19,738 nt of DNA from JBHJOF01 sp050330055 (GCA_050330055.1 JBHJOF010000058.1:1-19738); one strand, 5' to 3'; shown: positions 1 through 8,282, counted from the first letter of the stretch. Numbers and translations are program-made. Notes: generated from the letters alone by a model not told the origin.

Positions 1-1130
1 CGGCCGCCGGCAACACGCAAGCGGCAGCACAGCAGGCGCCCGCGGAGCCGCAGTCGAGCCAGGTGCCGCCAACGCAGGCGCACTCGGCCGAGGTGCAGTC
101 AAGCCCAGAGCAATCAGCCCAGACGTTGCCCGCCGCCCCGGCACGGCCCGCCAGCCGCCCGCTCGCAGCGATCCAAGACGGGTCATCCACCAAGCCCCAC
201 CAGCAGGCGGCGAACGCTGCTGCTGGTGCCTCCGCGAGTCCCGCGGTGTCAGCCCAGCCGGCGTCACCAGCCATGTCCGGCCAGCCCGCCACGCCGGGCG
301 AGCCCGCCCAACCGGCAACGCCGGCCGCGCCGACGACTGCAGCCAATCTCCCGCGGCCTGAACTCGCGCCTGGCGAGCGTGGTGCCGCGACATCCGCGGC
401 CGCACGGCAGGGCGCAACGGGCAGCAGCCCTTCGGCTGACGCCAACAGCGGCAAGCAAGCCGGCAAGGCCAGCGAGCAGCAGAGCGCCGCGCAGCGGGCC
501 GAGGCTCTGGCCGAGCGCTTGGCCGGCACCTCGGCCGCCGAGCGCAACTTCCAGGCCTACCTGCAGCGCGTTGCCGGCGGCGAAGGCCAGAGCACACAGG
601 CACCAGTCGCCGACGACGGCGTGGCCAAGGGCATGCCGGCGCAGCAGCAGGCCGCCAACGCGGCTGACGCGCCGCTCAGCGCGGCTACCGCGCGGCCAGT
701 GCCGACCGCGCCAGGCGCCCAGATCGCCCTGCAGGTTCACAGCGCGCTCACCAGCCATCTGCAGCGCTTCAGCATCCGCCTCGAGCCCGCCGAACTGGGC
801 CGCGTCGACGTGCGGCTGGAGTTCCATCGCGACGGGCAGGTCCGCGCCATGATCGCGGCCGAGCGGCCGGAGACTCTCGACCTGCTGCAGAAGGACGTTC
901 ACAGCCTCGAACGGGCGCTGCGCGACGCCGGGACCAATACCGCGAAGCTAAGCTTCAACTTCGGCCTGCAGAATGGTGGGCGCGAGGGCGACGGCTTTGC
1001 CGGCAACCAGGCCTCGAATGGCAGCGGCAGCGGTTCCACGGCGGAGGCTGCCACCGAAACCGACGAATCCTCGGTCGCCTCCGACACACCGGCGCGGCGT
1101 GTCGACGGCCTGATCGATATAATGGTCTAG
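1..1130 (+). CDS. fliK: Flagellar hook-length control protein FliK, 5' end outside the window
   Basis: FliK is exported during hook assembly, measures hook length and, through its C-terminal domain, triggers the export switch to filament-type substrates. The frame is open from the first complete codon at position 3, so at least 375 residues are present and the start lies upstream; the GTG at 63 is internal. The N-terminal two thirds is low-complexity, rich in Ala, Pro, Gln and Ser, as is usual for the FliK ruler region. The last ~130 residues contain the conserved Flg_hook core RLEPAELGRVDVRLEF (about nt 778-827), followed by a helix-forming stretch and an acidic, Gly/Ser-rich tail. The stop is TAG at 1128-1130, and flgD follows 22 nt later, so the two are probably co-transcribed. 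The gene order fliK-flgD-flgE supports the call. Confidence 0.92.
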   Translation, partial: AAGNTQAAAQQAPAEPQSSQVPPTQAHSAEVQSSPEQSAQTLPAAPARPASRPLAAIQDGSSTKPHQQAANAAAGASASPAVSAQPASPAMSGQPATPGEPAQPATPAAPTTAANLPRPELAPGERGAATSAAARQGATGSSPSADANSGKQAGKASEQQSAAQRAEALAERLAGTSAAERNFQAYLQRVAGGEGQSTQAPVADDGVAKGMPAQQQAANAADAPLSAATARPVPTAPGAQIALQVHSALTSHLQRFSIRLEPAELGRVDVRLEFHRDGQVRAMIAAERPETLDLLQKDVHSLERALRDAGTNTAKLSFNFGLQNGGREGDGFAGNQASNGSGSGSTAEAATETDESSVASDTPARRVDGLIDIMV

Positions 1131-1152
1131 GGTCCAGGAAAGGAGCCGTACG

Positions 1153-1833
1153 ATGCAAGTGAATGGCATCCCGATCGTAGACAAGCCGTCCAGTGCAAGC
1201 GGCAGCGGCATCACGATCGCAGAAAACTTCGACACCTTCCTGAGACTGTTGACCACGCAGTTGCAGAACCAGGACCCGCTGTCGCCGCTCGACACGACGG
1301 AGTTCACCAATCAGCTCACCAACTTCGCGCAGGTCGAGCAGGGCATCAACACGAACAAGAAGCTCGATCAGCTGATCTCGCTGCAGGGCGGCTCGCAGCT
1401 TAGCGCCGGCGTGTCGTACATGGGCAAGCAGATCGAGGCGCCGGGCGAGGTCATGCTGTTGCAGGACGGGCGCGGCCGCATCGGCTATGAGCTGCCGAGA
1501 TCCTCAGCCAGGACGACGATCGCCATCCTGAACAGCAACAACAACGTGGTCGCCTTCTTTGAAGGCAGCACCCAGGCGGGCAAGCACGTTCTCGAATGGG
1601 ACGGCACCGACGACAGCGGCAACAAGCTTCCGGACGGCAGCTACCGCGCCCTGGTGACCGCCCTCGATGCAGACAACCAAACCATGAAAAGCAGCATGAC
1701 TTCGTTTGGCAGGGTAACCGGCGTCGAGCTCGAGAACGGCAAGGTCACGCTGGTGATGGACTCGCTCAGCGTCAACCTGGAGGATGTAGTCTCGGTCCAT
1801 GAGCTGCCGGCTTCGTCGAACCAGGACGCCTGA
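1153..1833 (+). CDS. flgD: Flagellar hook assembly (hook cap) protein FlgD
   Basis: FlgD caps the growing hook and allows FlgE subunits to polymerise; it is exported and later replaced. The 226-residue product has the FlgD N-terminal signature at about residues 26-75 (FDTFLRLLTTQLQNQDPLSP, then the TTEFTNQLTNFAQVEQ region). The central part, about 97-175, looks like the FlgD Ig/Tudor-like domain, with LEWDGTDDSGNKLPDGSYR at its end, and is followed by a short C-terminal strand region. The ATG at 1153 has a good AGGAG at 1141-1145 with 7 nt spacing, so the start is secure. Length is normal for the family. It lies between fliK and flgE as a hook operon. No truncation is seen. Confidence 0.95.
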   Translation: MQVNGIPIVDKPSSASGSGITIAENFDTFLRLLTTQLQNQDPLSPLDTTEFTNQLTNFAQVEQGINTNKKLDQLISLQGGSQLSAGVSYMGKQIEAPGEVMLLQDGRGRIGYELPRSSARTTIAILNSNNNVVAFFEGSTQAGKHVLEWDGTDDSGNKLPDGSYRALVTALDADNQTMKSSMTSFGRVTGVELENGKVTLVMDSLSVNLEDVVSVHELPASSNQDA

Positions 1834-1927
1834 CGCCGGTCTTCCAGCCGCATGAAACACCGGGACAGGATGGTCCCACAGAACGTTAGATTCGATCGCG
1901 AGATCGTATGCTGAAGGAGAGCAAGGT

Positions 1928-3979
1928 ATGAGTATCTTCGGTGCAATGAACGCAGGTGTCTCGGGCCTCGGCGCACAGTCGCAGGCCATGGGCATGATCG
2001 CCGACAACATCGCCAACGTGAGCACGGTCGGCTACAAGGGCGTCGAGGCCCGATTCTCAACCTTGGTGACGACCGAGCCGACGCGCACCTTCCATACGCC
2101 CGGTGGCGTCCGCTCGAACCGCTTCCAGGAGATCAGCCAGCAGGGTCTCCTGCTGTCGAGCTCGTCGAAGACCGACCTGGCGATCGCCGGCAACGGCATG
2201 TTCGTGGTCCGCGAGCAGGCGGCCGGCACCGGCAACGAGTTCCTCTTCACCCGGGACGGGTCGTTCATCACCGACAACGCCGGCAATCTGATGACCTCGA
2301 CGGGCAATCTCTTCCTTCAGGGCCTGCGATTTGACGCGGCCGGCAATCTGCCGACGCTCGCCTTCCAGAATCTGGAGACCGTCAACATCCAGGGCCTCAG
2401 CTCGACGGCACAGCCGACTACCTTGATGGAGATAGCGGCCAACCTGCCGGCCGACGACCCCGTGGGCAGCGTTTACCAGATCACCGTGCCGCTCTACGAC
2501 TCCCAGGGCGCGCAGCAGAACATGGACTACTTCTTCGTCAAGACGGCGACCGACACCTGGGCGCTGACCGGCGTTCCCTCGGGACCCAACGCCCGCTTCG
2601 CCGACAACGACACGACGACGGCGACGCTGGCGCAGTCCGCCCTCGCCGTCGAGACCAACTTCACCTTCAACAGCGCCACCGGCAACTACTTTGGCGCGGT
2701 GCAGACCGGGGCGGGCGACATACTGGTCGCCAAGTCGACGTCGACCAACACCCGGATCTCGATCGTCATCGGCTCGGAGACCTTCGAGGCCAACTTCCCG
2801 CTGACCAACAACCTGCCGGTCGAGACCGAAGTCGCGTATACCTCGTCGACCACGGGTCTGAGCGGCACGGTGATTGGTGCCGGCGGCATCACGGTCACGC
2901 CAGGCAGCCCGGTGCAAGTCGATATCGACATCGGCGGTACGATCTACACCGCAACGGTCGCGACGGACGGCGGCGGCGGCGCAGATATCGCGCTCAATGA
3001 CACGCTGACCTTCACCGACGGCACGGACACTCTGGTGCTGACCGTGCCAGCCGGCTCGGCGCTCATCGGCCTCGACCTCGACGACCCCGGCGATCTCGCC
3101 ACCTTCGAGACGGCGCTCGACACCGCCTTCGACACCGGCGGCACCGGCACTCAGTTCGCCAGCGGCGCCATCGTCGACGGCACCACCGACCTCAATCCGG
3201 GCGACACGCTCACGCTGACCGCGTCCGGCGGCCAGACCCTGCTCCTCGACATCCCTGCGGGCGGCGCGTCCTACGACCTGTCGAACGATGCCCATCTGGC
3301 GACCCTGGACGCCAATCTGACCGCTGCGCTGGAGGGCGTGGTCCTGTCCAACAACTCGGTCGGCTTCCGGCTCGCCGATATCGGCTTTGCCGCCAATGGC
3401 CGGCTGGATTCGATCACGGCGCGCAATGCGCCCTATGCCTCGGTCAACGCCAACGACGAGATCGAATTCTTCATCGACTTCGACAATAACGCGGCGACCG
3501 ACATCACGGCCGATCGCAACCAGATCACCCTAAACCTCGGCACCTTCGGCCAGCTCGACGGCCTGAAGCAGTTCGCCGGCGACTTCTTCGTCTCGCAGAC
3601 CGACCAGGACGGCAAGCGCTTCGGCAATTTCACCACCCTGGAGATCTCCGAGGACGGCATCGTCACCGCGGTCTTCGACAACGGCGCGCGCCAGGCCATC
3701 TACCAGCTTGCAATCGCCAGCTTCGCGAACATGAACGGCCTCGAGGCCCGCTCCGGCAACGCCTTCCAGGAGACCGACTTCTCCGGCCAGGCCCAGCTGC
3801 TGCTGCCGACCACGGCCGGCGCCGGCGCCATCGCCTCGGGCGCCCTGGAGTCCTCGACCGTCGATATCGCCGAGGAGTTTACCAAGATGATCGTCACCCA
3901 GCGGGCCTACTCCGCCAGCGCCAAGATCATCACCACCGCCGACGAGATGCTCGAGGAGCTGCTGCGAATTCGGCGTTAA
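1928..3979 (+). CDS. flgE: Flagellar hook protein FlgE with an enlarged central domain
   Basis: FlgE is the structural subunit of the flagellar hook. The N-terminus matches the rod/hook D0 signature (MSIFGAMNAGVSGLGAQSQA, then IADNIANVSTVGYKG). The C-terminus has the matching flagellar basal-body motif (about residues 640-683, with EFTKMIVTQRAYSASAKII). At 683 residues it is much longer than the enterobacterial protein (about 400), although large hook proteins are common in alphaproteobacteria. The extra length is in the exposed central region, about residues 300-480, which is Gly/Thr/Asp-rich and contains two tandem copies of a ~60-residue module (about 352-404 and 418-476). The ATG at 1928 has AAGGAGA at 1914-1920. 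flgD ends 94 nt upstream. A hairpin terminator follows. I saw no sigma-54 -24/-12 element in the short upstream gap. Confidence 0.95.
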   Translation: MSIFGAMNAGVSGLGAQSQAMGMIADNIANVSTVGYKGVEARFSTLVTTEPTRTFHTPGGVRSNRFQEISQQGLLLSSSSKTDLAIAGNGMFVVREQAAGTGNEFLFTRDGSFITDNAGNLMTSTGNLFLQGLRFDAAGNLPTLAFQNLETVNIQGLSSTAQPTTLMEIAANLPADDPVGSVYQITVPLYDSQGAQQNMDYFFVKTATDTWALTGVPSGPNARFADNDTTTATLAQSALAVETNFTFNSATGNYFGAVQTGAGDILVAKSTSTNTRISIVIGSETFEANFPLTNNLPVETEVAYTSSTTGLSGTVIGAGGITVTPGSPVQVDIDIGGTIYTATVATDGGGGADIALNDTLTFTDGTDTLVLTVPAGSALIGLDLDDPGDLATFETALDTAFDTGGTGTQFASGAIVDGTTDLNPGDTLTLTASGGQTLLLDIPAGGASYDLSNDAHLATLDANLTAALEGVVLSNNSVGFRLADIGFAANGRLDSITARNAPYASVNANDEIEFFIDFDNNAATDITADRNQITLNLGTFGQLDGLKQFAGDFFVSQTDQDGKRFGNFTTLEISEDGIVTAVFDNGARQAIYQLAIASFANMNGLEARSGNAFQETDFSGQAQLLLPTTAGAGAIASGALESSTVDIAEEFTKMIVTQRAYSASAKIITTADEMLEELLRIRR

Positions 3980-4005
3980 GGCTAACCTGACGGCGGGCAT
4001 CTAGA

Positions 4006-4047
4006 GCCGGGCCGGGGGCCGCAAGTCCCCGGCCCGGCAGCCCTTTT
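4006..4047 (+). terminator. Hairpin terminator after flgE
   Basis: A perfect 12-bp inverted repeat, GCCGGGCCGGGG (4006-4017) and CCCCGGCCCGGC (4027-4038), encloses a 9-nt loop. It begins 26 nt after the flgE stop. A TTTT run at 4044-4047 follows closely, itself in the loop of a small GCCC/GGGC hairpin. The T tract is short, so termination efficiency is uncertain, but the position suggests it ends the fliK-flgD-flgE transcript and insulates sciP. Confidence 0.55.
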
Positions 4048-4048
4048 C

Positions 4049-4117
4049 GGGCCCCGTCCTCGGCCTCCCGCCGGGCCTGCCCCCGGCCCCACCCTGGGCC
4101 CTGCCCCGGGCCCCGCC
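4049..4117. repeat. Degenerate GC-rich tandem stretch
   Basis: The segment consists of decayed units of about 11-13 nt built on GGGCCC(C/T)GCCC, for example GGGCCCCGTCCT at its start and GGGCCCCGCC at its end. It is almost pure G+C and contains no supported ORF. It may be a slipped-strand expansion or extra hairpin-forming sequence downstream of the flgE terminator. Confidence 0.45.
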
Positions 4118-4137
4118 GTGAGCCTGCAAAGTTTATC

Positions 4138-4164
4138 TTAACTCTTTGATTTAGCGTTTTTTAA
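4138..4164. promoter_or_regulatory. Putative CtrA-type box and promoter region of sciP
   Basis: After about 130 nt of nearly pure GC sequence, composition turns abruptly AT-rich. TTTA (4150-4153), seven nucleotides, then TTAA (4161-4164) match the CtrA consensus TTAA-N7-TTAA with one mismatch. Another TTAAC half site lies at 4138-4142. The box ends 57 nt before the sciP ATG. In Caulobacter, CtrA drives sciP and SciP then dampens CtrA activation, so a CtrA site here would make sense. The match was found by eye only. Confidence 0.45.
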
Positions 4165-4221
4165 ATGCGCCGGAGGTAGGCTCAACAACGGCAATGATAG
4201 TGTTGTCGCGGAGACTGGTTA

Positions 4222-4557
4222 ATGGTGTCAGACAGCCCAGGTAGGCTAGCGAGCGCAATCGGCCCGGCAGGTGAGCCGCTGACCGTTGACGATCTCCCTC
4301 CGCCCGATACCAAGCGTTGGGTCATCCGGCGCAAGGCGGAGGTCGTGACCGCTGTCCGCAGCGGCTTGATTTCGCTGGAAGAGGCCTGCGATCGCTACAA
4401 GCTGTCGGTGGAGGAGTTCCTCTCCTGGCAACGCTTGATCGACCGGCACGGCATGCGAGGCCTGCGGACCACCCGCCTGCAGCAGTACCGGCGGTCGGGG
4501 CTGGACGAGAACGCGCCGCTCAGCGGGACCCCGGCCAAGGGACCAACATCGAGTTGA
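4222..4557 (+). CDS. sciP: SciP-type DUF1153 regulator (antagonist of CtrA)
   Basis: SciP is a small helix-turn-helix protein that, in Caulobacter, restrains CtrA-activated transcription in G1. The 111-residue product shows the family pattern: a GEPLTVDDLPPPDTKRWVIR entry segment (about 17-36), the helical core RRKAEVVTAVRSGLISLEEA (about 36-55), then a recognition-helix region with RYKLSVEEFLSWQ, and the end motif GLRTTRLQQYR (about 84-95). An ~18-residue Ser/Pro/Gly-rich tail follows. The ATG at 4222 has a weak GGAG about 9 nt upstream. Its position between flgE and fliF matches the Caulobacter neighbourhood. It has its own upstream region with a CtrA-like box, so it probably forms a separate transcript. 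It is not a flagellar structural gene; it is likely the cell-cycle link for the cluster. Confidence 0.92.
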   Translation: MVSDSPGRLASAIGPAGEPLTVDDLPPPDTKRWVIRRKAEVVTAVRSGLISLEEACDRYKLSVEEFLSWQRLIDRHGMRGLRTTRLQQYRRSGLDENAPLSGTPAKGPTSS

Positions 4558-4668
4558 CGCCGCCGTCCGGCGCCACCGCGGACCCCCTGCCAGCGTCCAC
4601 CAAGCCAGCCTGATCTCACCCGGCATTCCGGCAAGTCCCGGAAGCCACTAGGCAATTCTTGCCCGCTG

Positions 4669-4684
4669 TTAACTGCGCCTTTAC
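4669..4684 (+). promoter_or_regulatory. Putative CtrA box upstream of fliF
   Basis: The sequence TTAACTGCGCCTTTAC reads TTAA (4669-4672), seven nucleotides, TTTA (4680-4683), then C. This matches the CtrA consensus TTAA-N7-TTAA(C) with one mismatch. It sits 101 nt before the fliF GTG in a 227-nt intergenic region that shows no gene. In Caulobacter the fliF operon is a class II, CtrA-dependent operon, so position and motif agree. No -24/-12 sigma-54 element was recognised here. Confidence 0.55.
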
Positions 4685-4784
4685 CCAGGCGCCGTAGCTT
4701 GATCGCGCGGGGCGGCTCGGCCATGCAGGTCAGATCGCTCCGGTAAACGTCTCCCTTGGAACGCGACTTCCAGGACGGTCAAGC

Positions 4785-6464
4785 GTGAGCGCCTTCATAG
4801 AAACCTTGCGTAATCTCGGGCCGGCCCGGCTCGCCAGCATGGCAGCGGTCGCCGCCGCGGTGATCGCATTTTTCATCTACCTGACCAGCCGGCTGACCAG
4901 CCCGGACATGGCGCTGCTGTATGGCGACCTCGACTCGCAGGACAGCGGCCAGATTGTCTCTCGGCTCGAGCAGCAGGCGGTGCACTACACGCTTGGCCCC
5001 ACGGGAAGCGAGATCTACGTACCGGCCGACCAGGTGGCGCGGCTGCGTGTCGCGATGGCCGAGGATGGGCTGCCGAGCGGCGGCTCGATCGGCTACGAGA
5101 TATTCGATCGCTCCGAGGGCCTCGGCACCACAAATTTTGTCCAGAACATCAATCACTTGCGCGCACTGGAGGGCGAGCTGGCAAGGACCATCCGCTCTAT
5201 CGGCAGCGTCAAGCAGGCGCGCGTGCATCTGGTGCTGCCACGTCGCGAAGTCTTCAGCCGCGAACGCACCGAGCCCAGCGCCTCGATCGTGGTTGCGATG
5301 TACGGCAGCCGCCGGCTCGACCGGCAGCAGGTGCTGGCGATCCAGCACATCGTTGCCGCCGCGGTCCCGGGCCTGAAGCCCAAGATGATCTCGATCGTCG
5401 ACGACAAGGGCACTCTGCTGGCCCGCGGTGCCGGCGATGAGGATGACCCGAAGGTTGCGGCCAGCAACGCCGAAGAGATGCGGGTCGCGTACGAAAGCCG
5501 CCTGGCTCGAACCGTCGAGGAACTGCTGGAGCGCTCCGTCGGCCCCGGCAACGTACGCGCTGAGGTCACCGCACAGATGGACTTCGACCGCGTCACCGAG
5601 AACTCCGAGGTCTACGATCCCGAGGGTCAGGTGGTTCGTTCCACCCAGGTGGTCGAAGAGACCTCGAACAGCCAGGACGACACCGGCGACGACGCGGTAA
5701 CAGTCGGCAACAACCTGCCCGACGCTGGCCTGAACGCCGGCGGCGGCGGCAGTCAGAGCCACGCGGCCCGTACCGAGGAGACCGTCAACTACGAGATCTC
5801 CCGCACCGTGAAGACGCACGTGCGCGAGGGCGGACAGGTGCGCCGCCTGTCGGTCGCGGTGCTGGTCAACGGCCGAACCTCCCTCAACGAGAACGGCGAA
5901 ACCGTCTACGAGCCCCGCTCCAACGAAGAGCTGGAGCAGCTTGCCACCCTGGCACGCTCGGCCGTCGGCTATGACGAATCGCGCGGCGACACCATCGAAG
6001 TGGTCAACATGCGTTTCGTCGACATCGCCGCCGAGCTCGATGCTCAGGCCGGCTCGACCTTCCTCGGCCTGTCCCGCACCGATCTCATGCGCATGCTGGA
6101 GATCGCCGTTCTGGGCATCATCGGCATTCTGGTCGTTCTCCTGGTCGTGCGGCCGCTGATCCGCCGCATGCTCGAAACCCAGGCGGGCGGCGGGCCGGGC
6201 GATCAGCCTGCCGATCTGCTGACCGACGGCACCGCGCAGCGCCGGGCGCTGACCGGGCCTCAGACGGCTGGTGCCGGCACCGCCCTTGCCGGCCTGCCGG
6301 CCGAATTCGACGACGGCGGCAAGGAACTCGAACAGATGATCGACCTCAACCAGGTCGAAGGCCGCGTGCGCGCCTCGACGATTCGCAAGATCGGCGAGAT
6401 CGTCGAAAAGCACCCGCAGGAGACGGTCTCAATCCTGCGCGGCTGGCTGCATCAGGAAACCTAG
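4785..6464 (+). CDS. fliF: Flagellar MS-ring protein FliF
   Basis: FliF forms the inner-membrane MS ring, the base on which rotor and export gate assemble. The 559-residue length is typical. A first membrane segment lies at about residues 15-38. The periplasmic YscJ/FliF domain begins with LLYGDLDSQDSGQIV and includes NFVQNINHLRALEGELARTI and VKQARVHLVLPRREVF. A second membrane segment follows at about 440-458 (IAVLGIIGILVVLLVV). The cytoplasmic FliG-binding tail includes MIDLNQVEGRVRASTIRKIG (about 520-540). The start is GTG at 4785 with only a weak GGACGG upstream; it is chosen because it gives the normal N-terminus just before the first membrane helix. It begins the long downstream operon; fliG starts 18 nt after its stop. 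Confidence 0.96.
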   Translation: MSAFIETLRNLGPARLASMAAVAAAVIAFFIYLTSRLTSPDMALLYGDLDSQDSGQIVSRLEQQAVHYTLGPTGSEIYVPADQVARLRVAMAEDGLPSGGSIGYEIFDRSEGLGTTNFVQNINHLRALEGELARTIRSIGSVKQARVHLVLPRREVFSRERTEPSASIVVAMYGSRRLDRQQVLAIQHIVAAAVPGLKPKMISIVDDKGTLLARGAGDEDDPKVAASNAEEMRVAYESRLARTVEELLERSVGPGNVRAEVTAQMDFDRVTENSEVYDPEGQVVRSTQVVEETSNSQDDTGDDAVTVGNNLPDAGLNAGGGGSQSHAARTEETVNYEISRTVKTHVREGGQVRRLSVAVLVNGRTSLNENGETVYEPRSNEELEQLATLARSAVGYDESRGDTIEVVNMRFVDIAAELDAQAGSTFLGLSRTDLMRMLEIAVLGIIGILVVLLVVRPLIRRMLETQAGGGPGDQPADLLTDGTAQRRALTGPQTAGAGTALAGLPAEFDDGGKELEQMIDLNQVEGRVRASTIRKIGEIVEKHPQETVSILRGWLHQET

Positions 6465-6482
6465 GAAGGGCCCCCTCTTACC

Positions 6483-7499
6483 ATGCGCTTGCGCGAAGAC
6501 TTCCGTTCGCTGACCGGTCCCGAGAAGGCCGCACTCCTGCTCATGTCAGTGGGAGACGATCAAGCCTCGCAGCTTTTCGAGCTGATGGACGAGGAGGAGA
6601 TTCGCGAGCTGTCGCAGGTCATGGCGAACCTGGGCAACGTCAGCGCCCAGCTTGTCGAGCGTCTCTTCGTGGATTTCGCCGACCAGATCTCGAGCACCGG
6701 CTCTATCGTCGGCAACTACAGCAATACCGAACGCCTGCTCCTCAAGGTGATGGACAAGGACAAGGTCGATACCATCATGGAGGAGATCCGGGGACCGGCC
6801 GGACGTACCATGTGGGAGAAGCTGGCCAACGTCAACGAAACGGTCCTCGCCAACTACCTGAAGAACGAGTATCCGCAAACCGTCGCGGTGGTGCTCTCGA
6901 AGGTCAAGCCGGAACACGCCTCGCGCGTGCTTTCGATCTTGCCCGAGCCCTTCGCGCTCGAGGTCATCATGCGCATGCTGCGCATGGAATCGGTCAAGAA
7001 GGAAGTGCTCGACGACGTCGAGCGGACGCTGCGCAACGAGTTCATGTCGAATCTGTCGCGCACCAGCCGCCGTGATTCGCACGAGCTGATGGCGGACATC
7101 TTCAACTTCCTCGACAGCAATACCGAGAACCGCTTCCTCACCGCGCTGGAGGAGCGCAATCGCGATTCGGCCGAGAAGATCAAGGCCCTGATGTTTACCT
7201 TCGAGGACCTGAGCAAGCTCGACCCCGGCGCCATTCAGACGGTGCTCCGCCAGGCCGAGAAGGACAAGGTCGCGCTCGCCCTCAAGGGCGGCTCGGAGCC
7301 GGTACGCGAGCTCTTCTTCTCCAACATGTCGGAGCGCGCCGCCAAGATCATGAAGGAAGACATGCAGGCCATGGGCCCGGTGCGCCTGCGCGATGTCGAC
7401 GAGGCGCAGATGTACATGGTGCAGCTCGCCAAGGAGCTGGCGGCCAACGGTGAGATCGTCATCGCCGACAGCAAGGGCGAAGACGAGCTGGTGTACTAG
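6483..7499 (+). CDS. fliG: Flagellar motor switch protein FliG
   Basis: FliG sits on the cytoplasmic face of the MS ring and transmits torque from the stator. The 338 residues are the usual length. The FliF-binding N-terminal domain starts with LTGPEKAALLLMSVG. The middle domain has the EYPQTVAVVLSKVKPEHA stretch (a variant of the common EHPQ motif). The C-terminal domain keeps the charged torque helix: ALALKGG, then NMSERAAKIMKEDM and GPVRL. By comparison with E. coli FliG the Lys264, Arg281, Asp289 and Arg297 equivalents are present, while Asp288 is replaced by Glu. The ATG follows AGGAAGG at 6463-6469, with somewhat long spacing. fliH starts 18 nt downstream. Confidence 0.96.
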   Translation: MRLREDFRSLTGPEKAALLLMSVGDDQASQLFELMDEEEIRELSQVMANLGNVSAQLVERLFVDFADQISSTGSIVGNYSNTERLLLKVMDKDKVDTIMEEIRGPAGRTMWEKLANVNETVLANYLKNEYPQTVAVVLSKVKPEHASRVLSILPEPFALEVIMRMLRMESVKKEVLDDVERTLRNEFMSNLSRTSRRDSHELMADIFNFLDSNTENRFLTALEERNRDSAEKIKALMFTFEDLSKLDPGAIQTVLRQAEKDKVALALKGGSEPVRELFFSNMSERAAKIMKEDMQAMGPVRLRDVDEAQMYMVQLAKELAANGEIVIADSKGEDELVY

Positions 7500-7517
7500 G
7501 ACCGTGCGGATTACATC

Positions 7518-8282
7518 ATGACGACCTCGCGCAAGTTTCTGTTCGACAACAGCTTCGATCCGCAGCCGCAGGTAGGGGCCAAGCCCGAGCCCGCGCCAGG
7601 CAAGCCGCAGCCCGCACCCGAGCCGAGCTTCACCAGGGCGGAGCTCGAAGCGGCCCGCGCCGAAGGCTTCGCAGCCGGACGCGAACAGGGCCAAGGGGAA
7701 GCACGGGCGACCGCCGAGCGGGCCATCGCCCAGACGCTCGCCGCGATCGACACCGCTCTCAGCTCGCTCCTGGCGCAACAGGGAGAAGCCCTGGCGGCTC
7801 ACGAGCGCAGCGCCTTCGCCGCCGGCGTGACCATCGTACGCAAGCTTTTCCCGCGGCTCGCGGCACGGGAGGCCATGAGCGAGATCGAGCAGGTGATCGA
7901 AGACTGCCTGAAGCGCCTGCGCTCCGAGCCGCGCATCGTTGTGCGCGTCGCCGATGCCCTGCTCGACCAGTTGCGGGAGCATCTTGACTCCCTGCTTCAA
8001 CGGGCCGGCTTCGAAGGCAAGATCGTGCTGCTGGCGGACGAGACCCTGGCAGCCGACGCGGTGCGCGTCGAGTGGGCCGACGGTGGGGCCGAGCGCGACA
8101 GCGGTGAGATCTGGCAGGCGATCGACGGCGTGCTGGAGCGGGCGCTCGGAAGCGTCCAGTCGAACGGCATCAGTGAGCAGCACCACGGGGAGCCGCAGGC
8201 GCCGACCGCGCCCGCGCCAGCAAGGACCGTGACAGCCGAGGCCACGGCCGGCAGCAGTTCCGGTCTCACACAACCGGCGTGA
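7518..8282 (+). CDS. fliH: FliH (FlbE-type) flagellar export ATPase regulator
   Basis: FliH is a peripheral subunit of the flagellar type III export apparatus that binds the FliI ATPase and docks it to the C ring through FliN. The 254-residue product begins with RKFLFDNSFDPQP, the aromatic N-terminal motif seen in alphaproteobacterial FliH/FlbE, followed by a Pro/Ala-rich linker. A long helical, Ala/Glu-rich segment follows (about 38-130), consistent with the FliH coiled coil. The C-terminal domain includes IVRKLFPRLAAREA and VEWADGGAERDSGEIW. The tail after about residue 215 is low-complexity. The ribosome site is weak (AGGA overlapping the fliG stop), suggesting translational coupling. fliI is not in the window. 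Position between fliG and fliN matches the Caulobacter fliF operon. Confidence 0.88.
   Translation: MTTSRKFLFDNSFDPQPQVGAKPEPAPGKPQPAPEPSFTRAELEAARAEGFAAGREQGQGEARATAERAIAQTLAAIDTALSSLLAQQGEALAAHERSAFAAGVTIVRKLFPRLAAREAMSEIEQVIEDCLKRLRSEPRIVVRVADALLDQLREHLDSLLQRAGFEGKIVLLADETLAADAVRVEWADGGAERDSGEIWQAIDGVLERALGSVQSNGISEQHHGEPQAPTAPAPARTVTAEATAGSSSGLTQPA

Noticed and set aside
4648..4668. Possible sigma-54 promoter around GGCAATTCTTGC upstream of fliF
   Set aside because: The spacing between the GG and GC elements does not fit the -24/-12 consensus (only three bases between the GGCA-type block and TTGC).
4779..6413. 544-codon minus-strand open frame opposite fliF
   Set aside because: Shadow of a high-GC gene; fliF on the plus strand is unambiguous and the antisense product shows no family motifs.
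6546..8273. 575-codon minus-strand open frame opposite fliG and fliH
   Set aside because: It spans two well-supported plus-strand genes and their junction, with only low-complexity Gly/Arg/Leu/His content.
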